Shown: positions 1 to 8,471, numbered from the stretch's first letter. The stretch is 64,000 nucleotides of DNA from Micromonospora qiuiae (GCF_016863555.1 NZ_BOPC01000012.1:1-64000); one strand, 5' to 3'. Notes: generated from the sequence alone by a model not told the origin. Program-made: numbers and translations.

Positions 1-161
1 GCTTCGCCGGCGGACACTACATCAGCGTCACCGGCTACCACGACAACGGCGACACCGTCACCATCGCCGACTCCGCCGACCCCAACCAAGCCACCTACCG
101 CATGAACATCGACACCCTCGCCAACTGGATCGCCACCCGCGGCTACTCCGCCACCAGCTGA
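1..161 (+). CDS. C39-like peptidase, C-terminal fragment (partial)
   Basis: The last 52 codons of a gene that begins before the window; frame starts at base 3, stop TGA at 159-161. The readable end contains GGHYISVTGY, then DSADPN and an aromatic tail. In C39-type (papain-fold) peptidases the GGH histidine is the catalytic base, and a bacteriocin-peptidase-like C-terminus of this form is common in secreted actinobacterial proteins. The catalytic Cys and any signal peptide lie outside the window, so activity and location cannot be judged. Codons such as CAA and many C-ending ones give it a slightly different flavour from the next operon. A strong terminator follows 20 bases after the stop. Confidence 0.6.
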   Translation, partial: FAGGHYISVTGYHDNGDTVTIADSADPNQATYRMNIDTLANWIATRGYSATS

Positions 162-180
162 CGATCCCCCGCAACGACAA

Positions 181-213
181 GGGCCGACCCCCATTCCAGG
201 GGGTCGGCCCTTT
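181..213 (+). terminator. Rho-independent terminator of the C39-like gene
   Basis: Perfect 12-bp stem GGGCCGACCCCC / GGGGGTCGGCCC with a 6-base loop, followed by TTT. It lies 20 bases after the stop at 161 and isolates the partial gene from the pentose operon. Confidence 0.85.
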
Positions 214-234
214 CGTCATACCCCCATCCGTCTG

Positions 235-298
235 CCTGCCACCCGGGCACCCTGCCACCCGGGCACCCTGCCACCCGGGCACCCTGCCACCCGGGCAC
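235..298. repeat. Four perfect 16-bp tandem repeats
   Basis: Unit CCTGCCACCCGGGCAC is repeated four times without mismatch (235-250, 251-266, 267-282, 283-298). Each unit contains the palindrome CCCGGG. It is intergenic, in the gap between the peptidase terminator and the pentose operon promoter. No function can be read from the sequence; it may be a variable-number repeat. Confidence 0.9.
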
Positions 299-341
299 AA
301 GGACGGGAGCCACCCCGCCACCCGGCCACAAGCCCGCCTGT

Positions 342-409
342 GAGGCAGCAACATCCCCGAACTTGCCCCCTCCCAGCACAGGCGAGGCAGCAACATCCCC
401 GAACTTGCC
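342..409. repeat. 26-bp direct repeat, two copies
   Basis: Identical 26-base copies at 342-367 and 384-409, both starting GAGGCAGCAACATCC and ending GAACTTGCC, separated by 16 bases. No coding sequence covers them in any convincing frame. Confidence 0.85.
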
Positions 410-535
410 GCCTCCGGCTGCAGGGCGGGCCGCAGGGCGCGCGGCGCTCGGCGTGGGCGGAGCAAGAGTGGACGTCTGGTGCGTAAGTGCAGGTCAGGCG
501 TTCGGGACCGGTGCCATCGCGCGGCGGCCCAGCTA

Positions 536-564
536 TTGACACCCCCGGCCGCCCGACGTACGGT
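536..564 (+). promoter_or_regulatory. Predicted sigma-70-type promoter of the pentose operon
   Basis: TTGACA at 536-541 and TACGGT at 559-564, spacer 17 bases. The -35 is a perfect consensus and the -10 keeps TAnnnT. The start of transcription would fall near 571, just before the palindrome at 574-595. Inference from sequence only. Confidence 0.55.
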
Positions 565-573
565 CGCCATATC

Positions 574-595
574 TGTACATGGTTGTCCATGAACA
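574..595. promoter_or_regulatory. Operator-like inverted repeat before rbsK
   Basis: TGTACATGG, 4-base spacer TTGT, CCATGAACA: eight of nine positions are symmetric. It lies right after the predicted promoter and ends 10 bases before the ATG at 606, where a bound repressor would block transcription. The GntR/UTRA protein at the end of the operon (6453-7220) is the obvious candidate to bind it, but no link is shown by the sequence itself. Confidence 0.6.
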
Positions 596-605
596 AGAGG
601 CGGGC

Positions 606-1517
606 ATGAAGATTGCAGTGGTAGGCAGCTACGGCGCCGGGCTGACCATGCGGGTGCCCCGCGCCCCGGTCGCGGGCGAGACCCTCTCCGGCGGCCGGTT
701 CGCCTCCGGGCACGGCGGCAAGGGATCGAACCAGGCCGTGGCCGCTGCCCGTCTCGGCGCGGAGGTCAGCTTCCTGACCGCCGTCGGCCGGGACCAGTTC
801 GGCGACGCGGCACGCCAGCTCTGGGTCGACGAAGGGATCGACGCCGCGGCCGTCCGGATCACCGACGCGGCCACCATGGTCGGCTTCATCCTCGTCGACG
901 ACGACGGCGAGAACCGGATCGCGATCGCGCCCGGCGCCCTCGACGAGCTGACCCCGGCCGACGTCGACCGGTTCGCCGACCGCATCGCCGAGGCGGATCT
1001 GGTCGTGGTCAGCCTGGAGATCCCGCTGCCGGTCGCGCTCGCCGCACTGCGCACCGCCCACAAGCACGGGATTCGTACGCTGCTAAACCCCGCCCCGGCC
1101 GTGGCGCTGCCCGACGAGGCGTGGGAGTGGATCGACGTTCTCACGCCGAATGCCAGCGAGGCACGAGTGCTGGCCGGCCTGGACCCGGACGACGCCACCA
1201 CCGCCGAGCAGCTGATCGACCTGCTACGGGCCCGCTACACCGGCACCGTCGTGCTGACCCTCGGCGCCGAGGGCGCCCTGGTGGATGACGCCGGTGAGCG
1301 GACCCGGGTCGTGCCGGTCACCGTGCCACGGGTGGTCGACACCACCGGCGCCGGCGACGCCTTCACCGGCGCGCTCGCCGTCGCCCTGACCCGAGGTGAC
1401 GACCTCACCGAGGCGGCCCGGTATGCCGCCGCGGCCGGTGCTCACGCCGTCGGGGTCGCCGAGGTCATACCCGCCCTGCCCCGCCCGGACGACATCGCGG
1501 CCCTGTTGAGGAGATGA
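606..1517 (+). CDS. rbsK: Ribokinase (PfkB family sugar kinase)
   Basis: 303 residues. Phosphorylates ribose (or a related pentose) with ATP to the 5-phosphate. PfkB motif 1 GGKGSNQ is at residues 37-43. PfkB motif 2 DTTGAGD is near 245-251, with the last Asp the catalytic base. The ATG at 606 is chosen because AAGAGGCGGG precedes it; an upstream in-frame ATG at 579 lies inside the operator-like palindrome and has no ribosome site. First gene of an operon: its TGA sits immediately before or within the start of the permease gene. Because a DeoC aldolase is in the same operon, the true substrate might be 2-deoxyribose instead of ribose; sequence alone does not decide this. Confidence 0.9.
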   Translation: MKIAVVGSYGAGLTMRVPRAPVAGETLSGGRFASGHGGKGSNQAVAAARLGAEVSFLTAVGRDQFGDAARQLWVDEGIDAAAVRITDAATMVGFILVDDDGENRIAIAPGALDELTPADVDRFADRIAEADLVVVSLEIPLPVALAALRTAHKHGIRTLLNPAPAVALPDEAWEWIDVLTPNASEARVLAGLDPDDATTAEQLIDLLRARYTGTVVLTLGAEGALVDDAGERTRVVPVTVPRVVDTTGAGDAFTGALAVALTRGDDLTEAARYAAAAGAHAVGVAEVIPALPRPDDIAALLRR

Positions 1518-1522
1518 GAGAG

Positions 1523-2548
1523 ATGGTCCAGATGACCGCGCCGGCGGCGGCCCCGAAGGCGCCCGCCGCCGAATCCCGCCCCTCACTCTTCCAGCGTTTC
1601 CTGCACGCCCGCGAGGCCAGCACGTTTCTCGCCCTGGTCGTGCTCTTCGCGCTGGGCACCCTGATCGCTCCGGGTTTCCTCGGGGCAAACAACTTCCTCA
1701 CGGTCGGCCAACAGATCGCCCAGATCGGCATCATGGCGATCGGGGTCACCTTCGTCATCATCAACGCGGAGATCGACCTTTCCGTCGGCTCGATATACGG
1801 CCTCGGTGCTGTGGTCGCCGGCCTGCTGATGACCTCGGATGTGGCCTGGCCCCTCGCGGCCCTCGGCGGGATCGCCGCCGGCGCGGTCGCCGGCCTGCTC
1901 AACGGCCTGATGACCGTGGGCTTCGGCATCCCGTCCTTCATCGTCACCCTCGGTACGCTGAGTGTCTACCGGGGCGTGACCCTGCTGCTCAGCGGTGGAT
2001 CGCCGATCTCGCTGTCCAGCAGTGACCCGAACGTCGCCGAGTTCAATCTGCTCGGTCAGGGCAAGCTCTTCGGCCTGCTGCCGATGCAACTGGTCATCTT
2101 CGCCCTCGTCGCCGTGCTCGGGGCGATCGTGCTGTCCCGCTCGCGCTACGGGTTCAACACCTACGCCGTCGGCGGCAGCGCCGAGGCCGCCCGGCTCTGT
2201 GGCATCAACACGGCCCGGGTGAAGATCACCGCCTTCACCCTCTCCGGCACCCTCGCCGGGCTCGCCGGCGTGCTCGGTCTCTCCTTCCTCTCCTACGTGC
2301 AGGGCGTCACCGGCACCGGGATGGAGCTCGTCGCCATCTCCGCCGTGATCATCGGTGGCGCGGCCCTGTTCGGCGGTTCCGGGACGATGCTCGGCACCGT
2401 CATCGGCGTCGCGTTCATCGGTGTCCTGCAGAACATCCTCAACCTGCGCGGCATCTCCTCCTTCTGGCAGACGGTGGCGACCGGCGGCGTGATCATCCTC
2501 GCCGTGGCCGCCGACAACTGGCTGCGCAGACGCTCCGGGCGCCGCTGA
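1523..2548 (+). CDS. rbsC: Ribose-type ABC transporter permease
   Basis: About 341 residues, almost all hydrophobic, with 8-9 predicted membrane segments; BPD_transp_2 (RbsC/XylH) type. It forms the membrane channel for sugar import with the ATPase and binding protein encoded next. Start: GAGGAG at 1508-1513 lies 9 bases before ATG 1523; an in-frame ATG at 1514 overlaps the rbsK stop but leaves no room for a ribosome site. Recognisable conserved stretch NAEIDLSVGS (the first periplasmic loop motif of the family) and GGAALFGGSGT near the end. Length is normal for RbsC. Confidence 0.9.
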   Translation: MVQMTAPAAAPKAPAAESRPSLFQRFLHAREASTFLALVVLFALGTLIAPGFLGANNFLTVGQQIAQIGIMAIGVTFVIINAEIDLSVGSIYGLGAVVAGLLMTSDVAWPLAALGGIAAGAVAGLLNGLMTVGFGIPSFIVTLGTLSVYRGVTLLLSGGSPISLSSSDPNVAEFNLLGQGKLFGLLPMQLVIFALVAVLGAIVLSRSRYGFNTYAVGGSAEAARLCGINTARVKITAFTLSGTLAGLAGVLGLSFLSYVQGVTGTGMELVAISAVIIGGAALFGGSGTMLGTVIGVAFIGVLQNILNLRGISSFWQTVATGGVIILAVAADNWLRRRSGRR

Positions 2549-2603
2549 TCCCGCGTCGGTACGCACCCGGCACCTCCCCCACCTATGCAAAGGAGCCACC
2601 ACG

Positions 2604-3623
2604 ATGAGACTGTCCCTCAAACGCCGGATCGCCGTCGCCGCGACCCTCGGCCTGGCGCTGATGGCGAACGCCGCCTGCGGCGCGGTCGAGCCCGCCGGCA
2701 ACGCCGCGAAGAGTGACGGCGGTTTCCAACTCGCCGACTACATCTCCGAGGCCGTCGAGAAGGGCGACGCCCTCAAGATCCGGCTGAGCTACCACGATCC
2801 GTCGCTGGCCTTCGCCGTACCCATTCGGGAGGGCATGGAGCGGGCGGCGCGGGAACTCGGCATCGAGGCCCAGATGATCGGCCCGACCGGCGGCCAGGCC
2901 GCCGACCAGGTCGCCGAGCTGCAGACCCTGATCAACCAGAAGCAGATCCACGGCCTGGCCGTCTCGTCGGCAAGCAACGACGCCCTCAAGCCGGTCATCG
3001 CCCAGGCGTACGACGCGGGCATCCCGATCATCTCGTTCAACACCAACAACCCCGAGTCGAAGCAGATGGGCTTCGTCGGGCAGGACCTGGTCGCCTCGGG
3101 CGAGTCGCTCGCCAAGGAACTGCTCGGGGTTCTCAACGGCAAGACCGGCAAGGTCGTGGTGGTCTCCGTCGACTCCGGCGCCGGTTGGTCCAACGACCGC
3201 TTCTCCGGTTTCCAGGCCGGGGTGAAGGACGCCGGACTGGAGATCGTCGGGCCGGTGAACACCGGCAACGAGCCGAGCGCCGCGTACAACACGATCGAGT
3301 CGACGATGGCGGCGCAGCGCGACGCGATCGCCCTGGTCTCCCTGGACTGCTGCAGCTTCACCGCCGGAGCGAAGTGGCTCCAGCAGTCCGGCAACGTCGG
3401 CAAGATCCACTCTGTCGGCTTCGACGTGCAGCCGCAGACCGTCGAGTACCTCCGCGACGGCGTGGTCGACCTGACCATCAGCCAGGGCCCGGCGGAGCAG
3501 GGCTACCAGGCGGTCAAGCTGCTGGCCGACTTCCTCAAGAACGGTACGGAGATCAAGGACGTGGACACGGGTGCCCTCGTGGTCACCCGGGACAACCTGG
3601 CCGACGTACCGGTGGAGGGCTGA
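2604..3623 (+). CDS. rbsB: Ribose-type ABC transporter substrate-binding lipoprotein
   Basis: 339 residues. N-terminal signal with basic start MRLSLKRR, hydrophobic core and Cys near residue 25 (ANAACG), consistent with a lipoprotein anchored outside the membrane, although the -3 residue of the lipobox is atypical. The rest is a periplasmic-binding-protein class I fold (peripla_BP_4): NTNNPESKQMGFVGQD and VDSGAGWSNDRFSGF are the typical hinge and ligand regions. Delivers the pentose to RbsC. AAAGGAG precedes the ATG. Two adjacent Cys (DCC, about residue 249) are unusual for the family. Confidence 0.88.
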   Translation: MRLSLKRRIAVAATLGLALMANAACGAVEPAGNAAKSDGGFQLADYISEAVEKGDALKIRLSYHDPSLAFAVPIREGMERAARELGIEAQMIGPTGGQAADQVAELQTLINQKQIHGLAVSSASNDALKPVIAQAYDAGIPIISFNTNNPESKQMGFVGQDLVASGESLAKELLGVLNGKTGKVVVVSVDSGAGWSNDRFSGFQAGVKDAGLEIVGPVNTGNEPSAAYNTIESTMAAQRDAIALVSLDCCSFTAGAKWLQQSGNVGKIHSVGFDVQPQTVEYLRDGVVDLTISQGPAEQGYQAVKLLADFLKNGTEIKDVDTGALVVTRDNLADVPVEG

Positions 3624-3627
3624 GCCG

Positions 3628-5175
3628 ATGACCAGCCCGGCCACGATCACCATCTCGACGACGGCCGCCGCCGTCGAGGTGACGGGTCTGTCGAAGCACT
3701 TCGGATCCGTCCGAGCCCTGCAGGACGTGACCCTGAGCGTCCCCGCTGGCAACCTCACCGCCGTGATGGGTGAGAACGGTGCCGGCAAGTCGACCCTCAT
3801 GAAGATCCTGGCCGGGCTGGACAGCCCCACGACCGGCACCGTACGGGTGAACGGCGACGAGGTCCGCCGGTTCGACCCGGCCAACCTGCTCAGCCGGCAC
3901 CGGGTCGCCCTGGTGCCCCAGGAACTCGCGCTGGCTCAGGACCGGACGGTCGCCGAGAACATCATGCTCGGCGTCGAACCCGGATCCCGGCCGTTTCCGC
4001 ACCGCCGTCGGATCGACGAGCGCGCCGCGGAACTGCTGGACCGGCTCGCCGTACGCATCGACCCCCGGCGTTCCGTCCGCGACCTGGACGCCGCCACCCA
4101 GCAGTTGGTGGTCATCGCCCGGTCCCTGGCCCGCGAGGCACGGCTGATGATCCTCGACGAGCCGACCTCGATCCTCTCCCCGGCGGAGTCGGAGCGGCTC
4201 TTCGAGGTGATCCACTCGCTGCGGGCCGCCGGGGTGACGATGCTCTACGTCTCGCACCGGATGCCCGAGGTGTTCGCCCTCTCCCAGCACATCCACGTGC
4301 TGCGCGACGGCCGGCACGTCGGGCACTGGCCCACCGCCGAAGTCAGCCCGGACACCGTGGTCGCCGCGATGGTGGGCCGGGAACTCGCCGCCGAGTTCGC
4401 CCGGCACGACACCCCGGCACCGGCCGCCACGGCCACCCCACGGTTGCGTACGCGGGGCATCTGCGGCACCGGCTTCACCGACGTTGACCTGGACGTCGCG
4501 CCCGGTGAGGTGGTCGGTGTGGCCGGCCTGCCCGACAGCGGGCGGATCGAGCTGCTGCGCGGCATCTTCGGCGCCGACCCGATCAGCGGCGGAGAACTGC
4601 AACTGGACGGGAAGACCTTTACCGCGAGGACGCCGCGGGACGCCATCGACGCCCGGGTGGCGTACCTGCCGGGTGAGCGCCGGCAGCAGGGGATCCTGCC
4701 GACGATGAGCGTCGCGGACAACGTGAACATCCTGACGCTCGGCCGCCGGCAGCGGTTCGGCCTGCTGCGGCGACGTGCCCTGCGCCGCGACGCCGACAAG
4801 CGGGCGGGGGAACTGCGGGTGAAGACCTCGTCCACGGCGCAGGGCATCACCCAGCTCTCCGGCGGCAACCAGCAGAAGGCGCTGCTGGCGCGATGGCTGT
4901 CCATCGAGCCGCGGCTGATGTTGCTGGACGAGCCCACCCGTGGTGTCGACGTCGGCGCCAAGGCGGAGATCTACCGGCTGTTCCGCAGCCTGGCCGACGC
5001 GGGGGTCGCGATCCTCGTCTCCTCGTCGGACCTGCCCGAACTGCTGACCATCAGCGACCGGATCGCCGTCATGGCCGCCGGGCGCGTGGTCGGTGTCATT
5101 CCCGCGTCGGAAGCCACCGAGGAAAAGGTGATGGCCCTGGCCACCGGCGCGCACACCATGAAGGAGAAGGCATGA
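3628..5175 (+). CDS. rbsA: Ribose-type ABC transporter ATPase (two ABC domains)
   Basis: 515 residues, tandem nucleotide-binding domains as in RbsA/MglA/XylG. Walker A GENGAGKST at 48-56; Walker B MILDEPTS follows a degenerate first signature (LDAATQQ instead of LSGGxQ). The second domain has a degenerate Walker A region (GLPDSGRIEL) but a full LSGGNQQ signature and LLDEPTRGVD, the usual asymmetry of this family. ATG 3628 follows GGAGGG at a good distance. Its TGA overlaps the ATG of rbsD (ATGA). Confidence 0.92.
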   Translation: MTSPATITISTTAAAVEVTGLSKHFGSVRALQDVTLSVPAGNLTAVMGENGAGKSTLMKILAGLDSPTTGTVRVNGDEVRRFDPANLLSRHRVALVPQELALAQDRTVAENIMLGVEPGSRPFPHRRRIDERAAELLDRLAVRIDPRRSVRDLDAATQQLVVIARSLAREARLMILDEPTSILSPAESERLFEVIHSLRAAGVTMLYVSHRMPEVFALSQHIHVLRDGRHVGHWPTAEVSPDTVVAAMVGRELAAEFARHDTPAPAATATPRLRTRGICGTGFTDVDLDVAPGEVVGVAGLPDSGRIELLRGIFGADPISGGELQLDGKTFTARTPRDAIDARVAYLPGERRQQGILPTMSVADNVNILTLGRRQRFGLLRRRALRRDADKRAGELRVKTSSTAQGITQLSGGNQQKALLARWLSIEPRLMLLDEPTRGVDVGAKAEIYRLFRSLADAGVAILVSSSDLPELLTISDRIAVMAAGRVVGVIPASEATEEKVMALATGAHTMKEKA

Positions 5176-5627
5176 AACGCAGGGGCGTGCTCAACGCCGA
5201 ACTGTCCGGGGTACTGGCCTCGCTGGGCCACACCGACCTGCTGCTCGTGGTCGACGCGGGCTTCCCCATCCCGCGTACCGCCCACCGGGTCGACCTGGCC
5301 CTGGCCGAGGACCTGCCTTCGCTGACCACCGTGCTCGACCTGGTCGCCGACGAGATCATCGTCGAGGGTGTGGTGGTCGCCGAGGACGTCACCACCCACA
5401 ACGAGCCACTCGCCGACTGGCTGGGTCAGCGTTTCCCGGGCGTACCGCTGACCACCAGGCAGCACGCCGAAATGCTCGGCGAGCTGGCCCACCAGGCCAA
5501 GGCGATTGTCCGGACCGGGGCCTTCAACCCGTGGGGCAACGTCGGGCTGATCTGCGGCGTGGACGTGCCGCGCTGGTTCGACGAGCCCGGAGTCATCGTG
5601 CCCGACTACTACCGGGACCGGATGTAG
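5172..5627 (+). CDS. rbsD: D-ribose pyranase
   Basis: 151 residues. Converts the beta-pyranose form of ribose to the furanose form that ribokinase uses. The catalytic His of RbsD is present at residue 20 in LGHTD, followed by the conserved VVDAGFPIP. The C-terminal NVGLICGV segment is the usual sugar-binding end. Start overlaps the rbsA stop by 4 bases, with AAGGAGAAGG upstream. Its presence argues that ribose itself is at least one substrate of the operon. Confidence 0.9.
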   Translation: MKRRGVLNAELSGVLASLGHTDLLLVVDAGFPIPRTAHRVDLALAEDLPSLTTVLDLVADEIIVEGVVVAEDVTTHNEPLADWLGQRFPGVPLTTRQHAEMLGELAHQAKAIVRTGAFNPWGNVGLICGVDVPRWFDEPGVIVPDYYRDRM

Positions 5628-5669
5628 CGGCGCAACCACGCGCCGCCACGCATCACATTGGAGAAGAAC

Positions 5670-6374
5670 GTGAGCACTGCCATCCTGGCCGACACCGTCA
5701 CGCCCGCCGCGTTGGCCCCGTACATCCAGCACACCCTGATCGAGGTCGGGGTGACGCGCGACCGGATCGTGGCCCACGCGGAGGAGACCGTCCGGTACGG
5801 CTTCAACGCCGCGATGGTGCCCGGATCCTGGGTATCGGAGGTCGCCGAGGTGCTGCGCGGCACCGGCCTCGAGGTCGCGTCGGCGCTGGACTTTCCCACC
5901 GTCGGCGTGACCACCAGCGCCGGAAAGGCCGCCGAGGCGGAAAGCCTGGTCCGGGCCGGCGCCACCCAGATCGACATCGGGGTGCAGATCGGCTGGCTCA
6001 AGAGCGGCCGGTACGACGCCTTCCGCGACGACATCGCCGGCGTGGTCCGGGCGGCCGGGGTCCCGATCAAGGTGATGCTCGAACTGCCGCTGCTCACCCC
6101 GGCCGAGCGGGACGCCGCCGTGGAACTGTCCATCGAGGCCGGAGCCGCGGTGCTGAAGAACGCCAGCAGCGGCGCCATCGAGGTGGCCAACCCGGACAGC
6201 GTCGCCTACCTGGTGTCGCGGGCGCCGGAGGGCGTACGGGTCAAGGCGTCCGGCTCGATCAAGTCGTTCGAGCAGGCGGTCTCCCTGCTGCGCGCCGGGG
6301 CGGTGCTGCTGGGCACCAGCGCCGGAGTGGCTATCGTCACGGACACGACCGACGATAAGACCACGAGCTACTGA
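5670..6374 (+). CDS. deoC: Deoxyribose-phosphate aldolase family protein
   Basis: 234 residues, TIM-barrel DeoC/LacD family. Cleaves 2-deoxyribose 5-phosphate to acetaldehyde and glyceraldehyde 3-phosphate in the classic enzyme. The catalytic set appears intact: Asp102 (QIDIG), Schiff-base Lys163 (VLKNASSG, where classic enzymes have IKTSTG) and Lys192 (VKASGSI). GTG 5670 is chosen because GGAGAA lies 4 bases upstream; a TTG at 5658 is possible. The altered motif around Lys163 and the loss of the IDHTLL Asp (here YIQHTLIE) leave some doubt about the exact substrate. Last enzyme of the pentose operon. Confidence 0.8.
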   Translation: MSTAILADTVTPAALAPYIQHTLIEVGVTRDRIVAHAEETVRYGFNAAMVPGSWVSEVAEVLRGTGLEVASALDFPTVGVTTSAGKAAEAESLVRAGATQIDIGVQIGWLKSGRYDAFRDDIAGVVRAAGVPIKVMLELPLLTPAERDAAVELSIEAGAAVLKNASSGAIEVANPDSVAYLVSRAPEGVRVKASGSIKSFEQAVSLLRAGAVLLGTSAGVAIVTDTTDDKTTSY

Positions 6375-6452
6375 GCCGCCGCCGCCCCTCGACCCGAGCG
6401 TCCGCACCACGTTCGGCGTCGAGGGGTGGCGGTCCCCACCGTGGAAGGTGAC

Positions 6453-7220
6453 ATGTCCGACCAGTTGCGCCCGGCCGCAGCGGCCGATCAACTCGACCGC
6501 GAGGCGCCGGTACCGTTACACGCGCAGGTCTCGGAACAGATCCGGGCCCGGATCGTGTCCGGCGAGTGGCCACCGCACTACCGGCTACGCAGCGAGCCGG
6601 AACTGGCCGTCGACCTCGGCATCTCCCGCGGCACACTGCGCCGGGCCCTGTCCACGCTGATCCGCGACGGCCTGCTGGTGCAGGTCCGGGGCCGCGGCAC
6701 CTTCGTCACCTCCACCGCGATCGAACCCTCCATCGCCCAGAAGCTGACCACCCTTTCCGAGGACTTCGCCCGGCAGGGCGTCGAAGTCTCCACCCAGGTG
6801 ATCTCCCACGAGCTCATCTCCGCCCCGTCGCCCGTGGCAGCCCTGCTCGACCTGCGCCCCGGTCAATCGGTCCTGCGGCTGGAACGGATCCGGTCCCTCT
6901 CCTCCGGCCCGGTGGCCCGGCTGGTCAACTACGTACGCGTGGACCTCGCGCCCGGTCTGGAACGGGCCGACCTGACCGATCGTTCCCTGTTCGGGCTGTT
7001 GGAGAACGAGTACGGGCTGAAGATCAGCACGGGCCGGCGTACCTTCACCGCGACCGCCGCCTCCGGCCGGACCGCGACCGCGCTCCATGTGCCGGAAAGT
7101 TTCCCGCTGCTCTACCTCGAACAGATCACCTATCTGGACGACGGCCGGCCGATCGAATACTCAGACGTGTGGATCCACAGCGAACGGATGCGGGTCACCT
7201 CTCTTCTCTCCCGCCGCTGA
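6453..7220 (+). CDS. GntR family regulator with UTRA domain
   Basis: 255 residues. N-terminal winged helix of the GntR type (residues about 20-90: VSEQIRARIVSG, SEPELAVDLGISRGTLRRAL, GRGTFV) followed by a UTRA ligand-binding domain, so HutC subfamily. These usually sense a sugar phosphate or similar metabolite. ATG 6453 is preceded by GGAAGG; an in-frame GTG at 6426 lacks one. It lies 78 bases after deoC in the same direction and probably controls the pentose operon through the palindrome at 574-595; that is inference. Confidence 0.85.
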   Translation: MSDQLRPAAAADQLDREAPVPLHAQVSEQIRARIVSGEWPPHYRLRSEPELAVDLGISRGTLRRALSTLIRDGLLVQVRGRGTFVTSTAIEPSIAQKLTTLSEDFARQGVEVSTQVISHELISAPSPVAALLDLRPGQSVLRLERIRSLSSGPVARLVNYVRVDLAPGLERADLTDRSLFGLLENEYGLKISTGRRTFTATAASGRTATALHVPESFPLLYLEQITYLDDGRPIEYSDVWIHSERMRVTSLLSRR

Positions 7221-7230
7221 GCAGCCCCGG

Positions 7231-8409
7231 TCAGCCGCCGGAATCGGCCAGTTCGGCGCCCTCCGGGACGGTGTCGTCGTCCCGGCTGGCCAGCCAGCCG
7301 TCAGGCAGGAAGACCTTGCCCGGGGAGTTGGTCCGGCCACGCGGCTGGCCCAGCGCCTCCGCCGGAAACGGCACGATCGGGTCCAGTTTGCCGAGCAGGT
7401 CGTCGAGCTGGGCCAGGCTGTCGATCATCGCCAGGGCACGGCGCAGCTCGCTGCCGACCGGGAACCCCTTGAGGTACCAGGCGACGTGCTTACGGAAGTC
7501 GGTGCAGCCGTCCCGCTCGCCCCGGGCCGGATTGCGGGCACCGGCGGTGAACTGCTCGACCAGCAGCTCGGCGTGCCGGCGCATGGTCACCGCCACCTCC
7601 CCGAGGCTGGGCAGCCGCCGCACGGCACGGCCCTCGAACGCGGCTTCCAGGTCGGCGAAAAGCCACGGCCGGCCGAGGCAACCGCGCCCGATCACCACCC
7701 CGTCGACGCCGGTGTGCGCCACCATCCGCAGCGCGTCGTCGGCCTCCCAGATGTCGCCGTTGCCGAGCACCGGCACGTCAAGCGCCTGCTTGAGGGTGGC
7801 GATGGCGTCCCAGTCCGCGGTGCCCGAGTAGCGCTGCGCGGCCGTACGCCCGTGCAGGGCGACCGCGGCGACGCCGGCCTCCTGCGCGGCCAGCCCCGCC
7901 TCGACGTACGTCAGGTGGTCGTCGTCGATGCCCTTGCGCATCTTGACCGTGACCGGCACCCCGGCGGGCGAGGCGGCATCCACCGCGGCCCGCACCAGGC
8001 GGGCGAAGAGCCGGCGCCGCCACGGCAGCGCCGCGCCGCCGCCGCGCCGGGTCACCTTCGGCACCGGGCAGCCGAAGTTCAGGTCGATGTGATCGGCGAG
8101 GTCCTTCTCCACCACGATCCGCACGGCGGCGGCGGTGATCTCCGGGTCGGTGCCGTAGAGCTGGAGGCTGCGCGGCGACTCGTCCGCCCCGAAGGCGATC
8201 ATCCGCAGCGTCTTCGGGTTCCGCTCGACCAACGCCACCGTGGTGATCATCTCGCAGACGTAGATGCCGCCGCCCTGCTCCCGGCAGAGCTGCCGAAACC
8301 CGACGTTGGTGATGCCCGCCATCGGCGCCAGCACCACCGGCGGCCACACCCGATGCCGCCCGATCGGCAACGGACGCAGCACCGGAGCAGTCGTCGTCGA
8401 GATCACCAC
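7231..8409 (-). CDS. dusB: tRNA-dihydrouridine synthase (DusB type)
   Basis: 392 residues. FMN-dependent reduction of uridine to dihydrouridine in tRNA. APMAGITNVGFR at 28-39 is the FMN-binding start of the barrel, and NFGCP at 111-115 carries the catalytic Cys114, followed by KVTRRGGG. GTG start at 8409 (a second GTG is the next codon); no strong ribosome site because a palindromic repeat lies directly upstream. A C-terminal extension of about 40 residues goes beyond the usual bacterial length. Transcribed towards the GntR gene; only 10 bases separate the two stops. Confidence 0.92.
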   Translation of the reverse strand: MVISTTTAPVLRPLPIGRHRVWPPVVLAPMAGITNVGFRQLCREQGGGIYVCEMITTVALVERNPKTLRMIAFGADESPRSLQLYGTDPEITAAAVRIVVEKDLADHIDLNFGCPVPKVTRRGGGAALPWRRRLFARLVRAAVDAASPAGVPVTVKMRKGIDDDHLTYVEAGLAAQEAGVAAVALHGRTAAQRYSGTADWDAIATLKQALDVPVLGNGDIWEADDALRMVAHTGVDGVVIGRGCLGRPWLFADLEAAFEGRAVRRLPSLGEVAVTMRRHAELLVEQFTAGARNPARGERDGCTDFRKHVAWYLKGFPVGSELRRALAMIDSLAQLDDLLGKLDPIVPFPAEALGQPRGRTNSPGKVFLPDGWLASRDDDTVPEGAELADSGG

Positions 8410-8414
8410 CCAAG

Positions 8415-8471
8415 TGTAAGGAAGGGCCCCCTTTTAACGCCTCGTGCATAGGAGGGGCCCCTTCTTAACGC
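8415..8471. repeat. GGGCCC double-palindrome repeat, copy 1
   Basis: Two palindromic modules, each centred on GGGCCC (TAAGGAAGGGCCCCC...TTAACGC, then AGGAGGGGCCCC...TTAACGC), joined by CTCGTGCATA. The same layout recurs at 9539-9604, 49846-49898 and 61839-61892. This copy lies between divergent genes, in the dus upstream region. Confidence 0.85.

Larger units (their letters stand above)
162..605. other. Gene-free gap, repeats and operon promoter
   Basis: 444 bases without a convincing gene. From left to right it holds the terminator, the 16-bp tandem repeats, the 26-bp direct repeats, about 120 bases in which I see nothing, then the promoter and operator-like palindrome of the pentose operon. 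Long open frames on both strands here are GC-driven and have no recognisable protein character. Confidence 0.7.

Noticed and set aside
235..298. Tandem 16-bp repeats as a CRISPR array
   Set aside because: Units abut with no spacers and no cas genes are near.
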